Origin: Legionella waltersii
GTDB taxonomy: Bacteria; Pseudomonadota; Gammaproteobacteria; Legionellales; Legionellaceae
Assembly (NCBI RefSeq): GCF_001468085.1
Contig: NZ_LNZB01000060.1
Coordinates: forward strand, 62,001-126,000
Direction: 5' to 3'
Length of the DNA: 64,000 nt
Numbering within the stretch: the stretch's first letter is position 1; the number at the start of each line of letters is the position of its first letter. Both the position numbers and the translations under genes were made by a program. Shown here in pieces: positions 9,141-18,689 of the stretch. Below the pieces are notes generated by a model that saw nothing but the letters and a program-made list of their open reading frames with translations, was not told the origin of the DNA and made no database searches.

Positions 9141-9191
9141 GGACGGACCCCAGTAGGCCGTCCCCATTTACGCCCATTTAGACCCGCCCAC

Positions 9192-11033
9192 TCATTGCGC
9201 CAACTCAAAATGCGGCAAATACGGTTGAGCAAACTCGTTGCGCAGAATACCCTCTTTGACCTCTTCCGGAAGGAATCCAGCCGTTTGAGCATCCCACATG
9301 GATTTGTAAAGCCCATTTCGTGCAATCAGTTCCTCATGCGAGCCATCTTCTACAATCACCCCTTTATCGAACACTAAAATTCTGTCCATATGCAATAAGG
9401 TTGATAAGCGATGAGCAACTACAATCGTTGTTTTACCCTCACATAACGATTGTAGTGACTCTTGGATATACTCTTCAGTTAGAGAATCAAGCTGAGAGGT
9501 AGCTTCATCTAAAACTAAAATAGGCGCATGGTGCAAAAATGCGCGCGCAATGGCAATTCGCTGTCTCTGGCCACCTGAAAGTTTTGTTCCGCGTTCGCCC
9601 ACTACTGTATCGAAACCCTGCGATAAGTTTTGAATAAAATCAATGCAATTAGCCATATCCGCTGCAGCGACAATGTCTTCAATGTTTGCGTCCTCTTTAC
9701 CGTATTTAATATTCTCAATCAACGTACGATGAAAAAGATGAGTATCTTGGGGGATCATGCTGATGGATTTGCGTAAAGAGTATTGCGTAGCTTTACTGAT
9801 ATCCTGATTATCAATCAAAATCCGTCCCGCATTCACATCAAAATAACGCAAAATTAAATTAATAAAAGTGGTTTTTCCACTGCCAGAATATCCCACTAAA
9901 CCAACTTTTTGCTTAGGAGGTATCACTAAGGATTTATTATTGAATAGCTCAAGTCCTTCTTTATGATGGAAGGTCACATTATCAAATCGAATCTCCCCTT
10001 GAGTTACTTTTAACTCTTTGGCGTCTTCGGCATCTTTTACTTCGATAGGTATCGATAAAATGGCTAAGGCTTGCTTAACAATCCCTACCTCAATGAACAA
10101 ATCGCATAGAGAGTTACTTAGGTTCCACATTTGCGTCATGATGGCGAAAGAGGTTGTAAAGATGAAGACGAGATCGCCAGTAGTGATAAGCTCTCTTTGC
10201 CAAAAACTAACTACTGAATAGATCATGACGACAAGCATAATACTTACAGGTATGTCCACAAAAAGACGGAAGACATTAATGAAATAGATCAGTCGGCTGT
10301 TACTATGAACTTCTTTCAATTGAGATTTCATCACGTATTTCTTTTCATACTCATTCTGAGCAAACAACTTTACCGTATTGATGTTGTTTAAAGTATCTAC
10401 AATTTTTCCCTTAAGTTGACTCTTATCTTCTGCGTTAACTTTAGCGAGTTTATTGATTTTCTTTGCTGCAAATAGGCTTATTAGCAGTTGAATAGAAATC
10501 CATGTTAATAAAATGACTGCAAACCAGGAATTAATCGTTAAGAGAAAGAACATCGAAACCGTGATTGCAGCAATCGTTGTAATTACACTCCAGGAAATGA
10601 TTTTACGAATGGCTTCAATTGAGCGAGGTATATCACTTATTTTATTGGCTAGATTCCCAGCCATCTGATTCGAAAAAAAGTGATGAGAGTGCTGCATGAG
10701 ATAACTAAGAACAGTCATACGGATTTTAGCTTGAAATCTCGGTACCAAATAAGCTTGCCACCAATTGTGTAAACGCAACACAATAATAAAGCTAAACCAA
10801 GCAATACCACCCAACCACAATGCAGGAGCAATGGATTGGAAAATAGTTAATCTTCCACCCTGATGGTTAACAATTCCATCTACTATCATCTTTAAGGAAT
10901 AGGGAATAACATTCGTTTCGAGAACCATCACCACTGGCGCCAGAAAGAATAAAGTATAGAGCCATGGAGATTCTTTGATGAAATACCAAATAAATTGTGT
11001 AATTGTGCTTGGTAATTGTTGTGAGTTCGCCAT
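9192..11033 (-). CDS. ABC exporter, fused permease and ATPase
   Basis: 613 residues from the ATG at 11033 (MANSQQL), which has AAGGA eight bases upstream; the frame is open to 11135 but that extension lacks a ribosome site. The N-terminal half is a six-helix exporter domain (about residues 20-300). The C-terminal nucleotide-binding domain has Walker A GYSGSGKTT, signature LSGGQRQR, Walker B ILVLDEAT and switch His (VVAHRLST). It is a half-transporter that would dimerise in the inner membrane and export a lipid, peptide or drug. It has no recognisable partner gene. Confidence 0.93.
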   Translation of the reverse strand: MANSQQLPSTITQFIWYFIKESPWLYTLFFLAPVVMVLETNVIPYSLKMIVDGIVNHQGGRLTIFQSIAPALWLGGIAWFSFIIVLRLHNWWQAYLVPRFQAKIRMTVLSYLMQHSHHFFSNQMAGNLANKISDIPRSIEAIRKIISWSVITTIAAITVSMFFLLTINSWFAVILLTWISIQLLISLFAAKKINKLAKVNAEDKSQLKGKIVDTLNNINTVKLFAQNEYEKKYVMKSQLKEVHSNSRLIYFINVFRLFVDIPVSIMLVVMIYSVVSFWQRELITTGDLVFIFTTSFAIMTQMWNLSNSLCDLFIEVGIVKQALAILSIPIEVKDAEDAKELKVTQGEIRFDNVTFHHKEGLELFNNKSLVIPPKQKVGLVGYSGSGKTTFINLILRYFDVNAGRILIDNQDISKATQYSLRKSISMIPQDTHLFHRTLIENIKYGKEDANIEDIVAAADMANCIDFIQNLSQGFDTVVGERGTKLSGGQRQRIAIARAFLHHAPILVLDEATSQLDSLTEEYIQESLQSLCEGKTTIVVAHRLSTLLHMDRILVFDKGVIVEDGSHEELIARNGLYKSMWDAQTAGFLPEEVKEGILRNEFAQPYLPHFELAQ

Positions 11034-11175
11034 ATTCACATCCTTGTAAAAATCTGGAACATCTAAACCAAAGATACCAAAGGCGAACCCAAATCGTAAG
11101 GGTTTATGAAGCAGAAAATAAAATATCTTAAACAATAGTTCTTTATTACATCAATTAGATAAAAATAACATCATC

Positions 11176-11565
11176 TCAAGGGATGCATAACACTAAAATC
11201 GAAACACAAGAAATAACACTGACAAACCATACCGTTGATCGTAATGTGGCTTGGTCCAGTAAATAGAGTACATGATAAACTATTCGACACACGATATGTG
11301 TTATCGCTAAGTATTGGATGGTTAAAGTAACATGATTGGTTGCTAAGGCGGTCAATGCAGCCGCAGAAAAAACAGCCAAAGATTCAAACGCATTTTGATG
11401 ACCAGCTACAGCACGCCCCCCAAAACCATGCAAACGAGACTGCTGTTCACGAGGATGATGATTATCATATCCCTTTCCCTCTTTGCTCATGGCATAAGCA
11501 GCGGGTATCTTGGCTAAATAGGGCAATAGGACTGCTATCAATAAACAAATTATGAGCGTTGACAT
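11176..11565 (-). CDS. MAPEG family membrane protein
   Basis: From the ATG at 11565 (MSTLIICLL), preceded by AGGAAG five bases away, the protein is 129 residues, the usual MAPEG size; the frame is open to a TTG at 11628 without a ribosome site. It has four hydrophobic segments and the loop HHPREQQSRLHGFGGRAVAGHQNAFE, which carries the conserved RxxxAxxNxxE-type pattern of the family. MAPEG proteins are membrane-associated, often with glutathione-dependent activity, but the bacterial subgroup is largely uncharacterised. It is transcribed toward the ABC exporter, 142 bp away. Confidence 0.8.
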   Translation of the reverse strand: MSTLIICLLIAVLLPYLAKIPAAYAMSKEGKGYDNHHPREQQSRLHGFGGRAVAGHQNAFESLAVFSAAALTALATNHVTLTIQYLAITHIVCRIVYHVLYLLDQATLRSTVWFVSVISCVSILVLCIP

Positions 11566-11662
11566 GAGGGTCTTCCTGACAAAAGATAACTGGTTTTGTA
11601 TCTTAGCTAGTTTCATTGAGCTATTCAAATAATTTGTTTATGACCCAGGGTAAGGGAAAATG

Positions 11663-11773
11663 CACTTATTCCGCTCCCTCACGGTCGCGGCTCGGTTAGA
11701 ACTGTGCTACTTGATCCACAGTCTTCAACACAACACAAAACCGAACCGCGACCGTGAGGGAGCGGAATAAGTG
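11663..11773. repeat. Palindromic intergenic repeat, type A, extended arms
   Basis: The CCGCTCCCTCACGGTCGCGG arm and its complement are separated by about 45 bp. Here the palindrome extends outward through CACTTATT / AATAAGTG. The rest of the 345-bp gap holds two partial copies of another repeat ending in TTTTGCGTAAGTCC and TTTTGCATAAGTCCTG (about 11815-11910). Confidence 0.85.
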
Positions 11774-11973
11774 TGTAAATGGGTGTGATGAGGGATTGTA
11801 TAGACACTAAATGACCGAATTCAAACCATTTTTTAACGAGGAGATCAGGGTTTTGCGTAAGTCCGCTCTATTTTTAACGAAGAAATTGGAGTTTTGCATA
11901 AGTCCTGTTGATGTTCGCACAATGACTCGCTACTATAAGCCAATACTCAAGCAACGGATCTGGTGAGGCAACT

Positions 11974-13182
11974 GTGAACGATATTAGCCGTGGTGGAATT
12001 CAAGTTAAAGGGTTTGCAGATCCAGAAATGGATTTTCAATTAATTCGTCAATTAGGAGCATGTGCTTATGGGGCTGCATCCATAGGTGAATGTTTACATA
12101 TTGCAAACACAATAAAGACCAACAACCCTGTCGATTGGGTCAGAGCATTTGAAAACCTTGCTGAATGGCAAAAAAAAGATGGGATGGAACGATTAGTAAA
12201 GAACCATCTTATCAGTGGTCGAGAACAATTGTTTAAAGCAGCAAACTCTTTTCGTGCTGCTGAATATTATTCCCCAATGACCTCCGAGAAGCACCGTAAA
12301 CTGGGCCTCAATTCTGCTGACTGCTTCAGCTTAGCTATTTCTAGCATGGATATTCACTTTGAACACCACCTCATTCCCTACCAAAACATTAATTTGCCAG
12401 CTTACTTTATTTCTCCGGCAAATGACGGCATTAAACGCGATACTATTTTAATTGTCAGTGGCTTTGATGGTACTTTAGAGGAAGAGTTTCTATTACGTGG
12501 CCAAGCGGCCATTGATCGTGGTTATAATGTAATCCATTTTGCTGGTCCTGGACAAATGGATGTTTTTCGGCACTATTCAGAAACCCATTTCGAACCTAAT
12601 TATGACCATGTTGTAAAGCGTGTTATTCATTATTTCCAGTCAAGGCATGAAATCAATATGCATACCCTTACTCTGATGGGTATTAGCTTTGGCGGCTATT
12701 TTGCTACTAGGGCAGCCTGCCATGACTCTAGAATCAAAGTGTTGATTGCAAACTCCCCTATTCTGGATTTACATGCTTACATGTGTTCATTTGTTAACAT
12801 GGATCCTTGTAAAATGGCTGATTCTGATGATTTCAGTATAAAAGACATTCCGTCCATACCTGATGATGTCATGCCGCCACAACTCAAGTCTCAAGCCGAG
12901 CAATTAATTCATCGATTCGGACAGTCAAGCTTTAAAGCAACGTTTAATTATTTGAAGGAGTTCTCTGTTGGGGAAGCGATAAAGAATATTGACATTCCCT
13001 GCCTAGCCTTGCTTGGAAGTAGTGAGGGTGAGGAACCAAGACGTCAATTCGAAGAGTTTTGTCAAATAACACATGCTGATCAACATGAGTTTAGTGATTT
13101 TGAAGGTGCTGGAAGCCATTGCCAAGTTGGAAATGTCGCTTTCGCCAATGCAGTCATCTATGACTGGTTAGATACTATTTAA
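11974..13182 (+). CDS. Alpha/beta hydrolase, serine type
   Basis: 402 residues from a GTG start with a weak GAGG upstream. The N-terminal 130 residues are helical and resemble a lid domain; the core hydrolase follows, with nucleophile elbow GISFGGYFA (Ser about residue 233) and an Asp/His pair expected near LLGSSEGEEP and GAGSHCQ. The pattern fits the FrsA/DUF1100 or 2,6-dihydroxypseudooxynicotine-hydrolase-like group, which includes C-C bond hydrolases. It lies 35 bp upstream of the URC trio and probably shares its transcript, which suggests a role in the same degradation route, though this is inference. Confidence 0.75.
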   Translation: MNDISRGGIQVKGFADPEMDFQLIRQLGACAYGAASIGECLHIANTIKTNNPVDWVRAFENLAEWQKKDGMERLVKNHLISGREQLFKAANSFRAAEYYSPMTSEKHRKLGLNSADCFSLAISSMDIHFEHHLIPYQNINLPAYFISPANDGIKRDTILIVSGFDGTLEEEFLLRGQAAIDRGYNVIHFAGPGQMDVFRHYSETHFEPNYDHVVKRVIHYFQSRHEINMHTLTLMGISFGGYFATRAACHDSRIKVLIANSPILDLHAYMCSFVNMDPCKMADSDDFSIKDIPSIPDDVMPPQLKSQAEQLIHRFGQSSFKATFNYLKEFSVGEAIKNIDIPCLALLGSSEGEEPRRQFEEFCQITHADQHEFSDFEGAGSHCQVGNVAFANAVIYDWLDTI

Positions 13183-13217
13183 CCAACCCTTTCAACTTAA
13201 TAAAAGAGAAAAAAATC

Positions 13218-14486
13218 ATGACACAGGATGACTCAAAGAAAAAAAACAAAGGACACATTGTTCTGACATCTCACCCTGCTAGACACAATGTAGCGCCATT
13301 AAATGTCCAATGGGGAAAAGCTGATCCTAAGGAAAGAGGGCCAGTTATAGCATCGCTCACGAATACTAGACATAGAAACGTCATTGGAACTCATTCTGGT
13401 TTTTATTCTGTCTATCGAGCACTTGCTGTAGCTGCTGGACTATTGGATCCAGAGCACGTTCCTGATTTAAGTAATACTACCCCTCCTGCAGACATTGGCC
13501 CTCATGCACAATGGAGTACTCCAGGGAAAATTATTTCACTCGACCCTTGGGGGCACCTAGTGGCCAACGTTTTTGCTGATGAAATACAAGCTGGATATGA
13601 TATTAGACCTACCATTGCTGTAACTCGCGCTCATATAAACCTCCCAGACTTACATGTAGCCATGCAAAAGGGCCGATTAAAAGCGGATGGTAAAATTCTA
13701 AGCGAAAATGGTGATGTGGTCGTGACTAAAGCAGCCATTGAGCCTGTGTGGTATCTTCCTGGAATTGCAGAACGATTCCAAGTTTCTGAGTCGGTATTGA
13801 GAAGAACTTTGTTTGAACAAACCGCAGGTATGTTTCCTGAACTTGTCACTCGACGAGATCTGGATGTTTTTTTACCCCCAATTGGTGGTCTTACAGCCTA
13901 TTTCTTCGGAGACGTTACCACTATCCATAAACCGGAAATAGAATTAACCTGCCGAATTCATGATGAATGCAATGGTTCAGATGTATTTGGTTCTGATATT
14001 TGTACTTGCAGACCATACTTGGTTCATGCGATTGAACTGTGTATTGAATCAGCCCAAAAAGGTGGAGCTGGTTTGATTGTATACAACCGCAAAGAGGGAA
14101 GAGGTTTGGGCGAAGTCACTAAATTCCTAGTTTATAACGCTCGCAAAAGACAAAAAGGTGGAGACACGGCTGCTAAATATTTTGAAAGAACAGAATGCGT
14201 TGCTGGCGTACAAGACATGCGCTTTCAAGAAATCATGTCAGATATTCTTCATTGGCTTGGTATAACAAAAATACATCGATTTGTTTCTATGTCGAATGTT
14301 AAATATGAAGCGATAGTAAGGGCCGGTATTCATATTGATGAGCGAATTCAAATTCCAGATGAATTAATCCCTTCCGATGCACAAGTTGAAATCGATGCAA
14401 AGCGAGCTGCAGGCTACTATTCTACGGATGGAATTATTGACATTAATGAACTAGCCAAACCCAAAGGAAGAGCACTTCATGAATAA
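13218..14486 (+). CDS. GTP cyclohydrolase II-like protein, URC1 type
   Basis: 422 residues: an N-terminal extension of about 200 residues found in the URC1 subgroup, then a GTP cyclohydrolase II domain. The zinc site is intact as C-x10-C-x-C (DECNGSDVFGSDICTC), and the GTP-binding/catalytic segment reads YNRKEGRGLGEVTK. In riboflavin synthesis the family opens the imidazole ring of GTP. URC1 proteins instead function in the URC pathway of uracil catabolism described in the yeast Lachancea kluyveri. The next two genes are the URC4 and uracil phosphoribosyltransferase homologues, which supports that role here. It overlaps the next gene by 8 bp, indicating an operon. Confidence 0.88.
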   Translation: MTQDDSKKKNKGHIVLTSHPARHNVAPLNVQWGKADPKERGPVIASLTNTRHRNVIGTHSGFYSVYRALAVAAGLLDPEHVPDLSNTTPPADIGPHAQWSTPGKIISLDPWGHLVANVFADEIQAGYDIRPTIAVTRAHINLPDLHVAMQKGRLKADGKILSENGDVVVTKAAIEPVWYLPGIAERFQVSESVLRRTLFEQTAGMFPELVTRRDLDVFLPPIGGLTAYFFGDVTTIHKPEIELTCRIHDECNGSDVFGSDICTCRPYLVHAIELCIESAQKGGAGLIVYNRKEGRGLGEVTKFLVYNARKRQKGGDTAAKYFERTECVAGVQDMRFQEIMSDILHWLGITKIHRFVSMSNVKYEAIVRAGIHIDERIQIPDELIPSDAQVEIDAKRAAGYYSTDGIIDINELAKPKGRALHE

Positions 14487-15720
14487 TATTGGGCAGGACG
14501 TTCCAGACTTTATAAAAAGAGTATACGATCCAAAGACCATTCGCTCGCAATCTAAACGTATACTGGACTTAGCCAAACAGAACCAACTGAATTATTTTGC
14601 CTTAAATTCAGAAAAAATGGTATCAACCGCTTCTTTCGTTATCGATGTTATCGCCAGCCAATATCCTGATCTCAATATCCCATATCATAGCCGTTGGCGC
14701 CATTTTGAAATGGATGGAATCAATCGTATCGAGCAATTAAGGCAAAAAGCCCAACCTGAAAACTCTCTTTCATGGGGTAAGATTCTGTATGAACTCGTTA
14801 TCATCTCAGTGCTTCTAGACGCCGGGGCCGGTCGAAGCTGGGTTTTTCAAGAAGAGAGCAGCGGCAGAAGCTATAGCCGGTCGGAAGGATTAGCATTAGC
14901 CAGTTTCTATTTATACCAAAGCGGTTGTTTTAGCTTGGACCCTAATAACCCCTTTCGAGTAGATGCAGAATGCTTGCTACGTTTTAGTGAAAAACAACTA
15001 CAAAATGCCTTTCAATTGTCAAACAACAATGTATTGGAAGGTGTTTCAGGACGCATCACTTTACTGAATAAACTAGGTACAGCTATTTTAGAGCAGCCGC
15101 ATTTATTCAATCAGCAGAAACGACTTGGCGAGTTTTATACTTATGTACATAACTTACAAATCAACAAGATGCTTTCAGCAACACAACTGTTTCAAACTAC
15201 ACTCCTAGCATTTAATGGTATTTGGCCTACAAGATTAAGCCATCAAGGAGTCTCCTTAGGAGATGTATGGATACATCAAGCCCTAAAAACCAAAGAGCAA
15301 GGATCTGAATACATCCCATTCCATAAGCTCACCCAATGGCTAACTTACTCGCTCATTGAACCACTAGAGCAGTTAGGAATTACCGTTACAGAAATGGATG
15401 CTCTAACTGGCTTGCCGGAATATCGAAATGGTGGTTTACTCCTCGACTGTGAATTATTGCAGGTGAAAACCCCGGCTATTCTGGAGAAAGCTCAAGAACC
15501 CGGTTCAGAGTGCATTGTAGAATGGCGGGCTTTAACCGTAGCACTATTGGATGAATTAGCAGTGCTCATCCGAAACCAACTTAACAAAGATTCGACATCT
15601 CTTCCTTTAGCAAAAATCCTACAAGGTGGAACTTGGGAAGCAGGGAGAAGGATTGCGAAGCAAAAGCGCAACGACGGCACACCCCCAATTCAAATTATTA
15701 GTGATGGTACAGTCTTTTAA
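14479..15720 (+). CDS. DUF1688 / URC4-Urg3 family protein
   Basis: 413 residues, soluble, with the conserved features of the DUF1688 family: an N-terminal helical region, SRWRHFEMDGINRI, LLDAGAGRSWVF, EGLALASFYLY and the C-terminal EWRALTVALLDELA. Members are required for uracil catabolism by the URC route in yeast; the chemical step is not established. Its start overlaps the URC1 stop, and the uracil phosphoribosyltransferase follows 12 bp after its stop. Assignment is by motif and by the diagnostic three-gene context. Confidence 0.85.
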   Translation: MNNIGQDVPDFIKRVYDPKTIRSQSKRILDLAKQNQLNYFALNSEKMVSTASFVIDVIASQYPDLNIPYHSRWRHFEMDGINRIEQLRQKAQPENSLSWGKILYELVIISVLLDAGAGRSWVFQEESSGRSYSRSEGLALASFYLYQSGCFSLDPNNPFRVDAECLLRFSEKQLQNAFQLSNNNVLEGVSGRITLLNKLGTAILEQPHLFNQQKRLGEFYTYVHNLQINKMLSATQLFQTTLLAFNGIWPTRLSHQGVSLGDVWIHQALKTKEQGSEYIPFHKLTQWLTYSLIEPLEQLGITVTEMDALTGLPEYRNGGLLLDCELLQVKTPAILEKAQEPGSECIVEWRALTVALLDELAVLIRNQLNKDSTSLPLAKILQGGTWEAGRRIAKQKRNDGTPPIQIISDGTVF

Positions 15721-15732
15721 TAAGGAAAAGTC

Positions 15733-16377
15733 ATGGACAAAAATCAAGTTGTCGTTATCAATCATCCGCTTATTCAACACAAGCTGACAATTATGCGCCA
15801 AAAGGAAACCAGCACTTGCAAATTTCGCATGCTGATGCATGAAGTCAGTATGCTGCTTGCCTATGAAGTTACACGAGATTTGGAAACGGAGATGCATGAC
15901 ATCGAAACTCCGCTAGATTCTATGAAATCCCCGCTTATAAAGGGTAAAAAAATGGTTTTCATTTCCATTTTAAGAGCTGGAAACGGGTTGTTAGAAGGGA
16001 TGCTGCAGCTTGTCCCTACTGCCCGAATAGGCCATATCGGATTATACAGAGACCCTAAAACTCTTGAACCTGTTGAATACTATTTTAAACTTCCCGAACA
16101 TACCCAAGATCGAGATGTGATTATCGTCGATCCAATGTTAGCGACTGGAAATTCAGCGGTGGCTGCTGTGAAAGAAGTAAAGGCAATAAATCCTAAATCG
16201 ATCAAGTTTTTATGTCTCTTAGCTGCGCCTGAAGGGATAGCCAATTTTCACGAAGAGCATCCGGACGTACCAATCTATACGGCAGCGATTGATAAACAAT
16301 TAAATGATCATGGCTATATAGTCCCTGGATTGGGTGATGCAGGGGATAGATTGTATGGCACTAAATTGGATCACTGA
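15733..16377 (+). CDS. upp: Uracil phosphoribosyltransferase
   Basis: 214 residues, the normal length. It has the PRPP-binding loop [11 protein letters not shown], the uracil-binding C-terminus ([16 protein letters not shown]) and the [15 protein letters not shown] segment. It makes UMP from uracil and PRPP in the cytoplasm. As the last gene of the URC cluster it probably corresponds to URC6, activating uracil to UMP before catabolism, in addition to ordinary salvage. AAGGAAAAG precedes the ATG. Confidence 0.95.
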   Translation: MDKNQVVVINHPLIQHKLTIMRQKETSTCKFRMLMHEVSMLLAYEVTRDLETEMHDIETPLDSMKSPLIKGKKMVFISILRAGNGLLEGMLQLVPTARIGHIGLYRDPKTLEPVEYYFKLPEHTQDRDVIIVDPMLATGNSAVAAVKEVKAINPKSIKFLCLLAAPEGIANFHEEHPDVPIYTAAIDKQLNDHGYIVPGLGDAGDRLYGTKLDH

Positions 16378-16406
16378 TTGAGAGCACAATGATCATTGGG
16401 CCTATT

Positions 16407-16682
16407 ATCCGCTCCCTCACGGTCGCGGCTCGGTTTCTTCTTTGCTGTCTGAATCAAATCCTAGTCACAACAGGGAGTGAACCGAGCCGCGCGCGTCAGC
16501 AAGCGGATACAGAACTATCCGCTTTCACGAATGACCCTGCTTAGGCAGCGCCATTAGGTTCATCTACACGGCCCGCATCGGTCCGCTCCCTGACAGTCGC
16601 GGCTCGGTTTCTTCTTTGCTGTCTGAATCAAATCCTAGTCACAACAGGGAGTGAACCGAGCCGCGCGCGTCAGCAAGCGGAT
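16407..16682. repeat. Two chimeric palindromic repeats, 174 bp apart
   Basis: Units at 16407-16508 and 16582-16682 share about 130 nearly identical bases offset by 174 bp. In both, the left arm is type A (CCGCTCCCT...) and the right arm is type B (GCGCGCGTCAGCAAGCGG), with the spacer TTCTTCTTTGCTGTCTGAAT... between. They are followed by CGGATACAGAACTATCCG, another small hairpin. This fills the gap between upp and the symporter. Confidence 0.85.
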
Positions 16683-16725
16683 ACAGAACTATCCGCTTTC
16701 ACGAATGGCGCTGCATAAGCCTCAC

Positions 16726-18018
16726 TCAAGACTCACTAGCCAAGCCAACTCCAACATGGCCTTCTTCCTTTGCCAATAAAACACTACGAGCTGTTTGTAA
16801 ATCAAAAGATCCTTCCCACGTTGAAAGAATAATCGTTGCTATTGCATTCCCTAACATGTTAATAATCGATCTTGCCTCATTAAGAAATTTATCGATGCCT
16901 AAAACCAATACCACTCCAGCTGCAGGAATATGACCCATTGTCGCTAAGGAACTAGCTAATACAATAAAACCACTTCCAGATACCCCTGCTGCCCCTTTAG
17001 AGCTGATAATCATCACTCCAAGTAATGATAACTCTTGCCATATTGTCATGTCTGTATTTGTGGCTTGAGCAATAAACATAGCGGCCATGGTTAAATAAAT
17101 GGCTGTACCAGCAAGATTAAACGAATACCCCATAGGCAATACCAAACCAATGACCGACTTATTACAACCAATCTGTTCTAGCTTTTCCATCAAATTAGGT
17201 AACACCGTTTCAGACGAAGAAGTACCCCAGACAATCAACAATTCATCCTTTAAATAGCGAAGCAAATGAAAGATATTAATCTTACAATACCACTGCAAAA
17301 TCGAACCCATGACAACTAAAATAAAGAAGATGGATGTCGCATAGTAACAAGCCAATAAACCCATCATATTCAGTAAAGGTCCTACTCCAAACTTACCTAC
17401 ACTGAATGCCATCGCTGCGAAAGTTGCAAGAGGTGCCAGATACATAACGAGATGTATCATTTGAAAAAATACCTTAGTCACTGTTTGCATCCCAGCAATG
17501 ATTGTTTTACCTGGGTTGCCAATCAAAATTAATCCAAAGGAAAATAGTAAAGAAACAAAAATAACTTGTAGCATCTCCCCATCAACGAAAGCACTTACAA
17601 ATGTCCGAGGAATTACGTTCAGTAAAAGCTCTGAAATTGTAGTTGCTTTATGCACCCCACCTACGTATGAATTTGCTTCTTCAATATTAAGAGATGCCGG
17701 ATTGATATTTAGTCCAACTCCTGGCCTGAAATAATCCGTAGCAACCAGTCCAAGAATCAAAGCTAATGTTGTAAGCACTATGAAGAATACCAGCGCACCT
17801 CCTGCAATCCTTCCCACATGACGTACATCATGGAGTGCGGCAATTCCCGAAACCAAAGTAAGAAAAATGATTGGTGAAATCAACATCTTAATAATTCGAA
17901 TAAACACATCTGCAAATGCTTTGAGTTGTATACCTAAATCAGGAAGGAAATAACCAAGGAGAATACCAAGAATTACACCAATTAGGACTTGCACATACAG
18001 TGGTTTTAGAAAGGTCAT
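16726..18018 (-). CDS. Dicarboxylate/amino acid:cation symporter (DAACS)
   Basis: 430 residues with about eight membrane segments plus hairpin loops. Family motifs are present: the serine-rich re-entrant loop (VWGTSSSETVLP), LPMGYSFNLAGTAIYLTMAAMF, and GVSGSGFIVLASSLA. The family imports C4-dicarboxylates, glutamate or aspartate with H+ or Na+. GGAG lies eight bases before the ATG. It converges on the URC operon across repeats, so joint regulation is not indicated. Exact substrate (GltP-like or DctA-like) is not decided. Confidence 0.92.
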   Translation of the reverse strand: MTFLKPLYVQVLIGVILGILLGYFLPDLGIQLKAFADVFIRIIKMLISPIIFLTLVSGIAALHDVRHVGRIAGGALVFFIVLTTLALILGLVATDYFRPGVGLNINPASLNIEEANSYVGGVHKATTISELLLNVIPRTFVSAFVDGEMLQVIFVSLLFSFGLILIGNPGKTIIAGMQTVTKVFFQMIHLVMYLAPLATFAAMAFSVGKFGVGPLLNMMGLLACYYATSIFFILVVMGSILQWYCKINIFHLLRYLKDELLIVWGTSSSETVLPNLMEKLEQIGCNKSVIGLVLPMGYSFNLAGTAIYLTMAAMFIAQATNTDMTIWQELSLLGVMIISSKGAAGVSGSGFIVLASSLATMGHIPAAGVVLVLGIDKFLNEARSIINMLGNAIATIILSTWEGSFDLQTARSVLLAKEEGHVGVGLASES

Positions 18019-18159
18019 TGTTATACTCCAAGAGGTTTATGGACTTGTATTGTGAAGCTTAAAAACGCATTCCCTGCTTGGAATATTATTACACAAATTA
18101 TTTTTAGATGGCTAGAACTTATTGATTGGAATTTTATTATTCAAGGATTTATAACCATG

Positions 18160-18651
18160 TTATGGAGAATCATACAGCAAGAGTCCATTCTCATCCTTAC
18201 CATTACTAATGTCGCATTCAAAATCAACAACCAAATAACCAGTACTCAGATTATGATTATAAAAATTAACCCTTAAAGTTGCCGTGTTGTCATCCAACAC
18301 ATTTAATCGAGCAATCATTTGTAAAAAGACCCCCGGAGTATTTTCAATCAATTGCTCTGTGCTTGTGGTCACAATATCTCTTAGTTGTTCATTAATGCGA
18401 GTTTTAAAATGAAGATATTGCGTAAAATTAATTCGAGTGGTTGCTGCATCGATGTTTTGAGCAAGTTGGCTTTGCAGCTCTGGGTCAGTAATATCGCAAA
18501 AATCCAATCGAATAATGGCTTTTACATCATCACCTCTTTCAAGAGCTTTAACCAGTTGTGAATAGTTGGTTAAGAGATTAGTCACCGCATTGGCGCTTGT
18601 GGCCGCAATTAATAGTACGAAGCATAATAAACCAGAGACTAATTTATTCAT
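18160..18651 (-). CDS. VirK family exported protein
   Basis: 163 residues from ATG 18651 (MNKLVSGLLCFVLLIAATSANA signal peptide), with GGGGA six bases upstream; the frame extends four codons further to 18663 without support. The mature part, NYSQLVKALERGDDVKAIIRLDFCDI ending in NGLLLYDSP, matches VirK family proteins, small periplasmic or secreted proteins common in Legionella and other intracellular bacteria whose biochemical role is unknown. Confidence 0.8.
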   Translation of the reverse strand: MNKLVSGLLCFVLLIAATSANAVTNLLTNYSQLVKALERGDDVKAIIRLDFCDITDPELQSQLAQNIDAATTRINFTQYLHFKTRINEQLRDIVTTSTEQLIENTPGVFLQMIARLNVLDDNTATLRVNFYNHNLSTGYLVVDFECDISNGKDENGLLLYDSP

Positions 18652-18689
18652 CCGTTTCCCCATATTTCTATGTTTGGAGTTATGCCATT

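Noticed and set aside
8965-9177. Minus-strand open frame of 70 codons
   Set aside because: Spans the right end of mobile element copy 1 and its flank; no start signal or recognisable product.
18052-18276. Plus-strand open frame of 74 codons between the symporter and virK
   Set aside because: AT-rich low-complexity peptide overlapping the end of virK on the other strand; no ribosome site.
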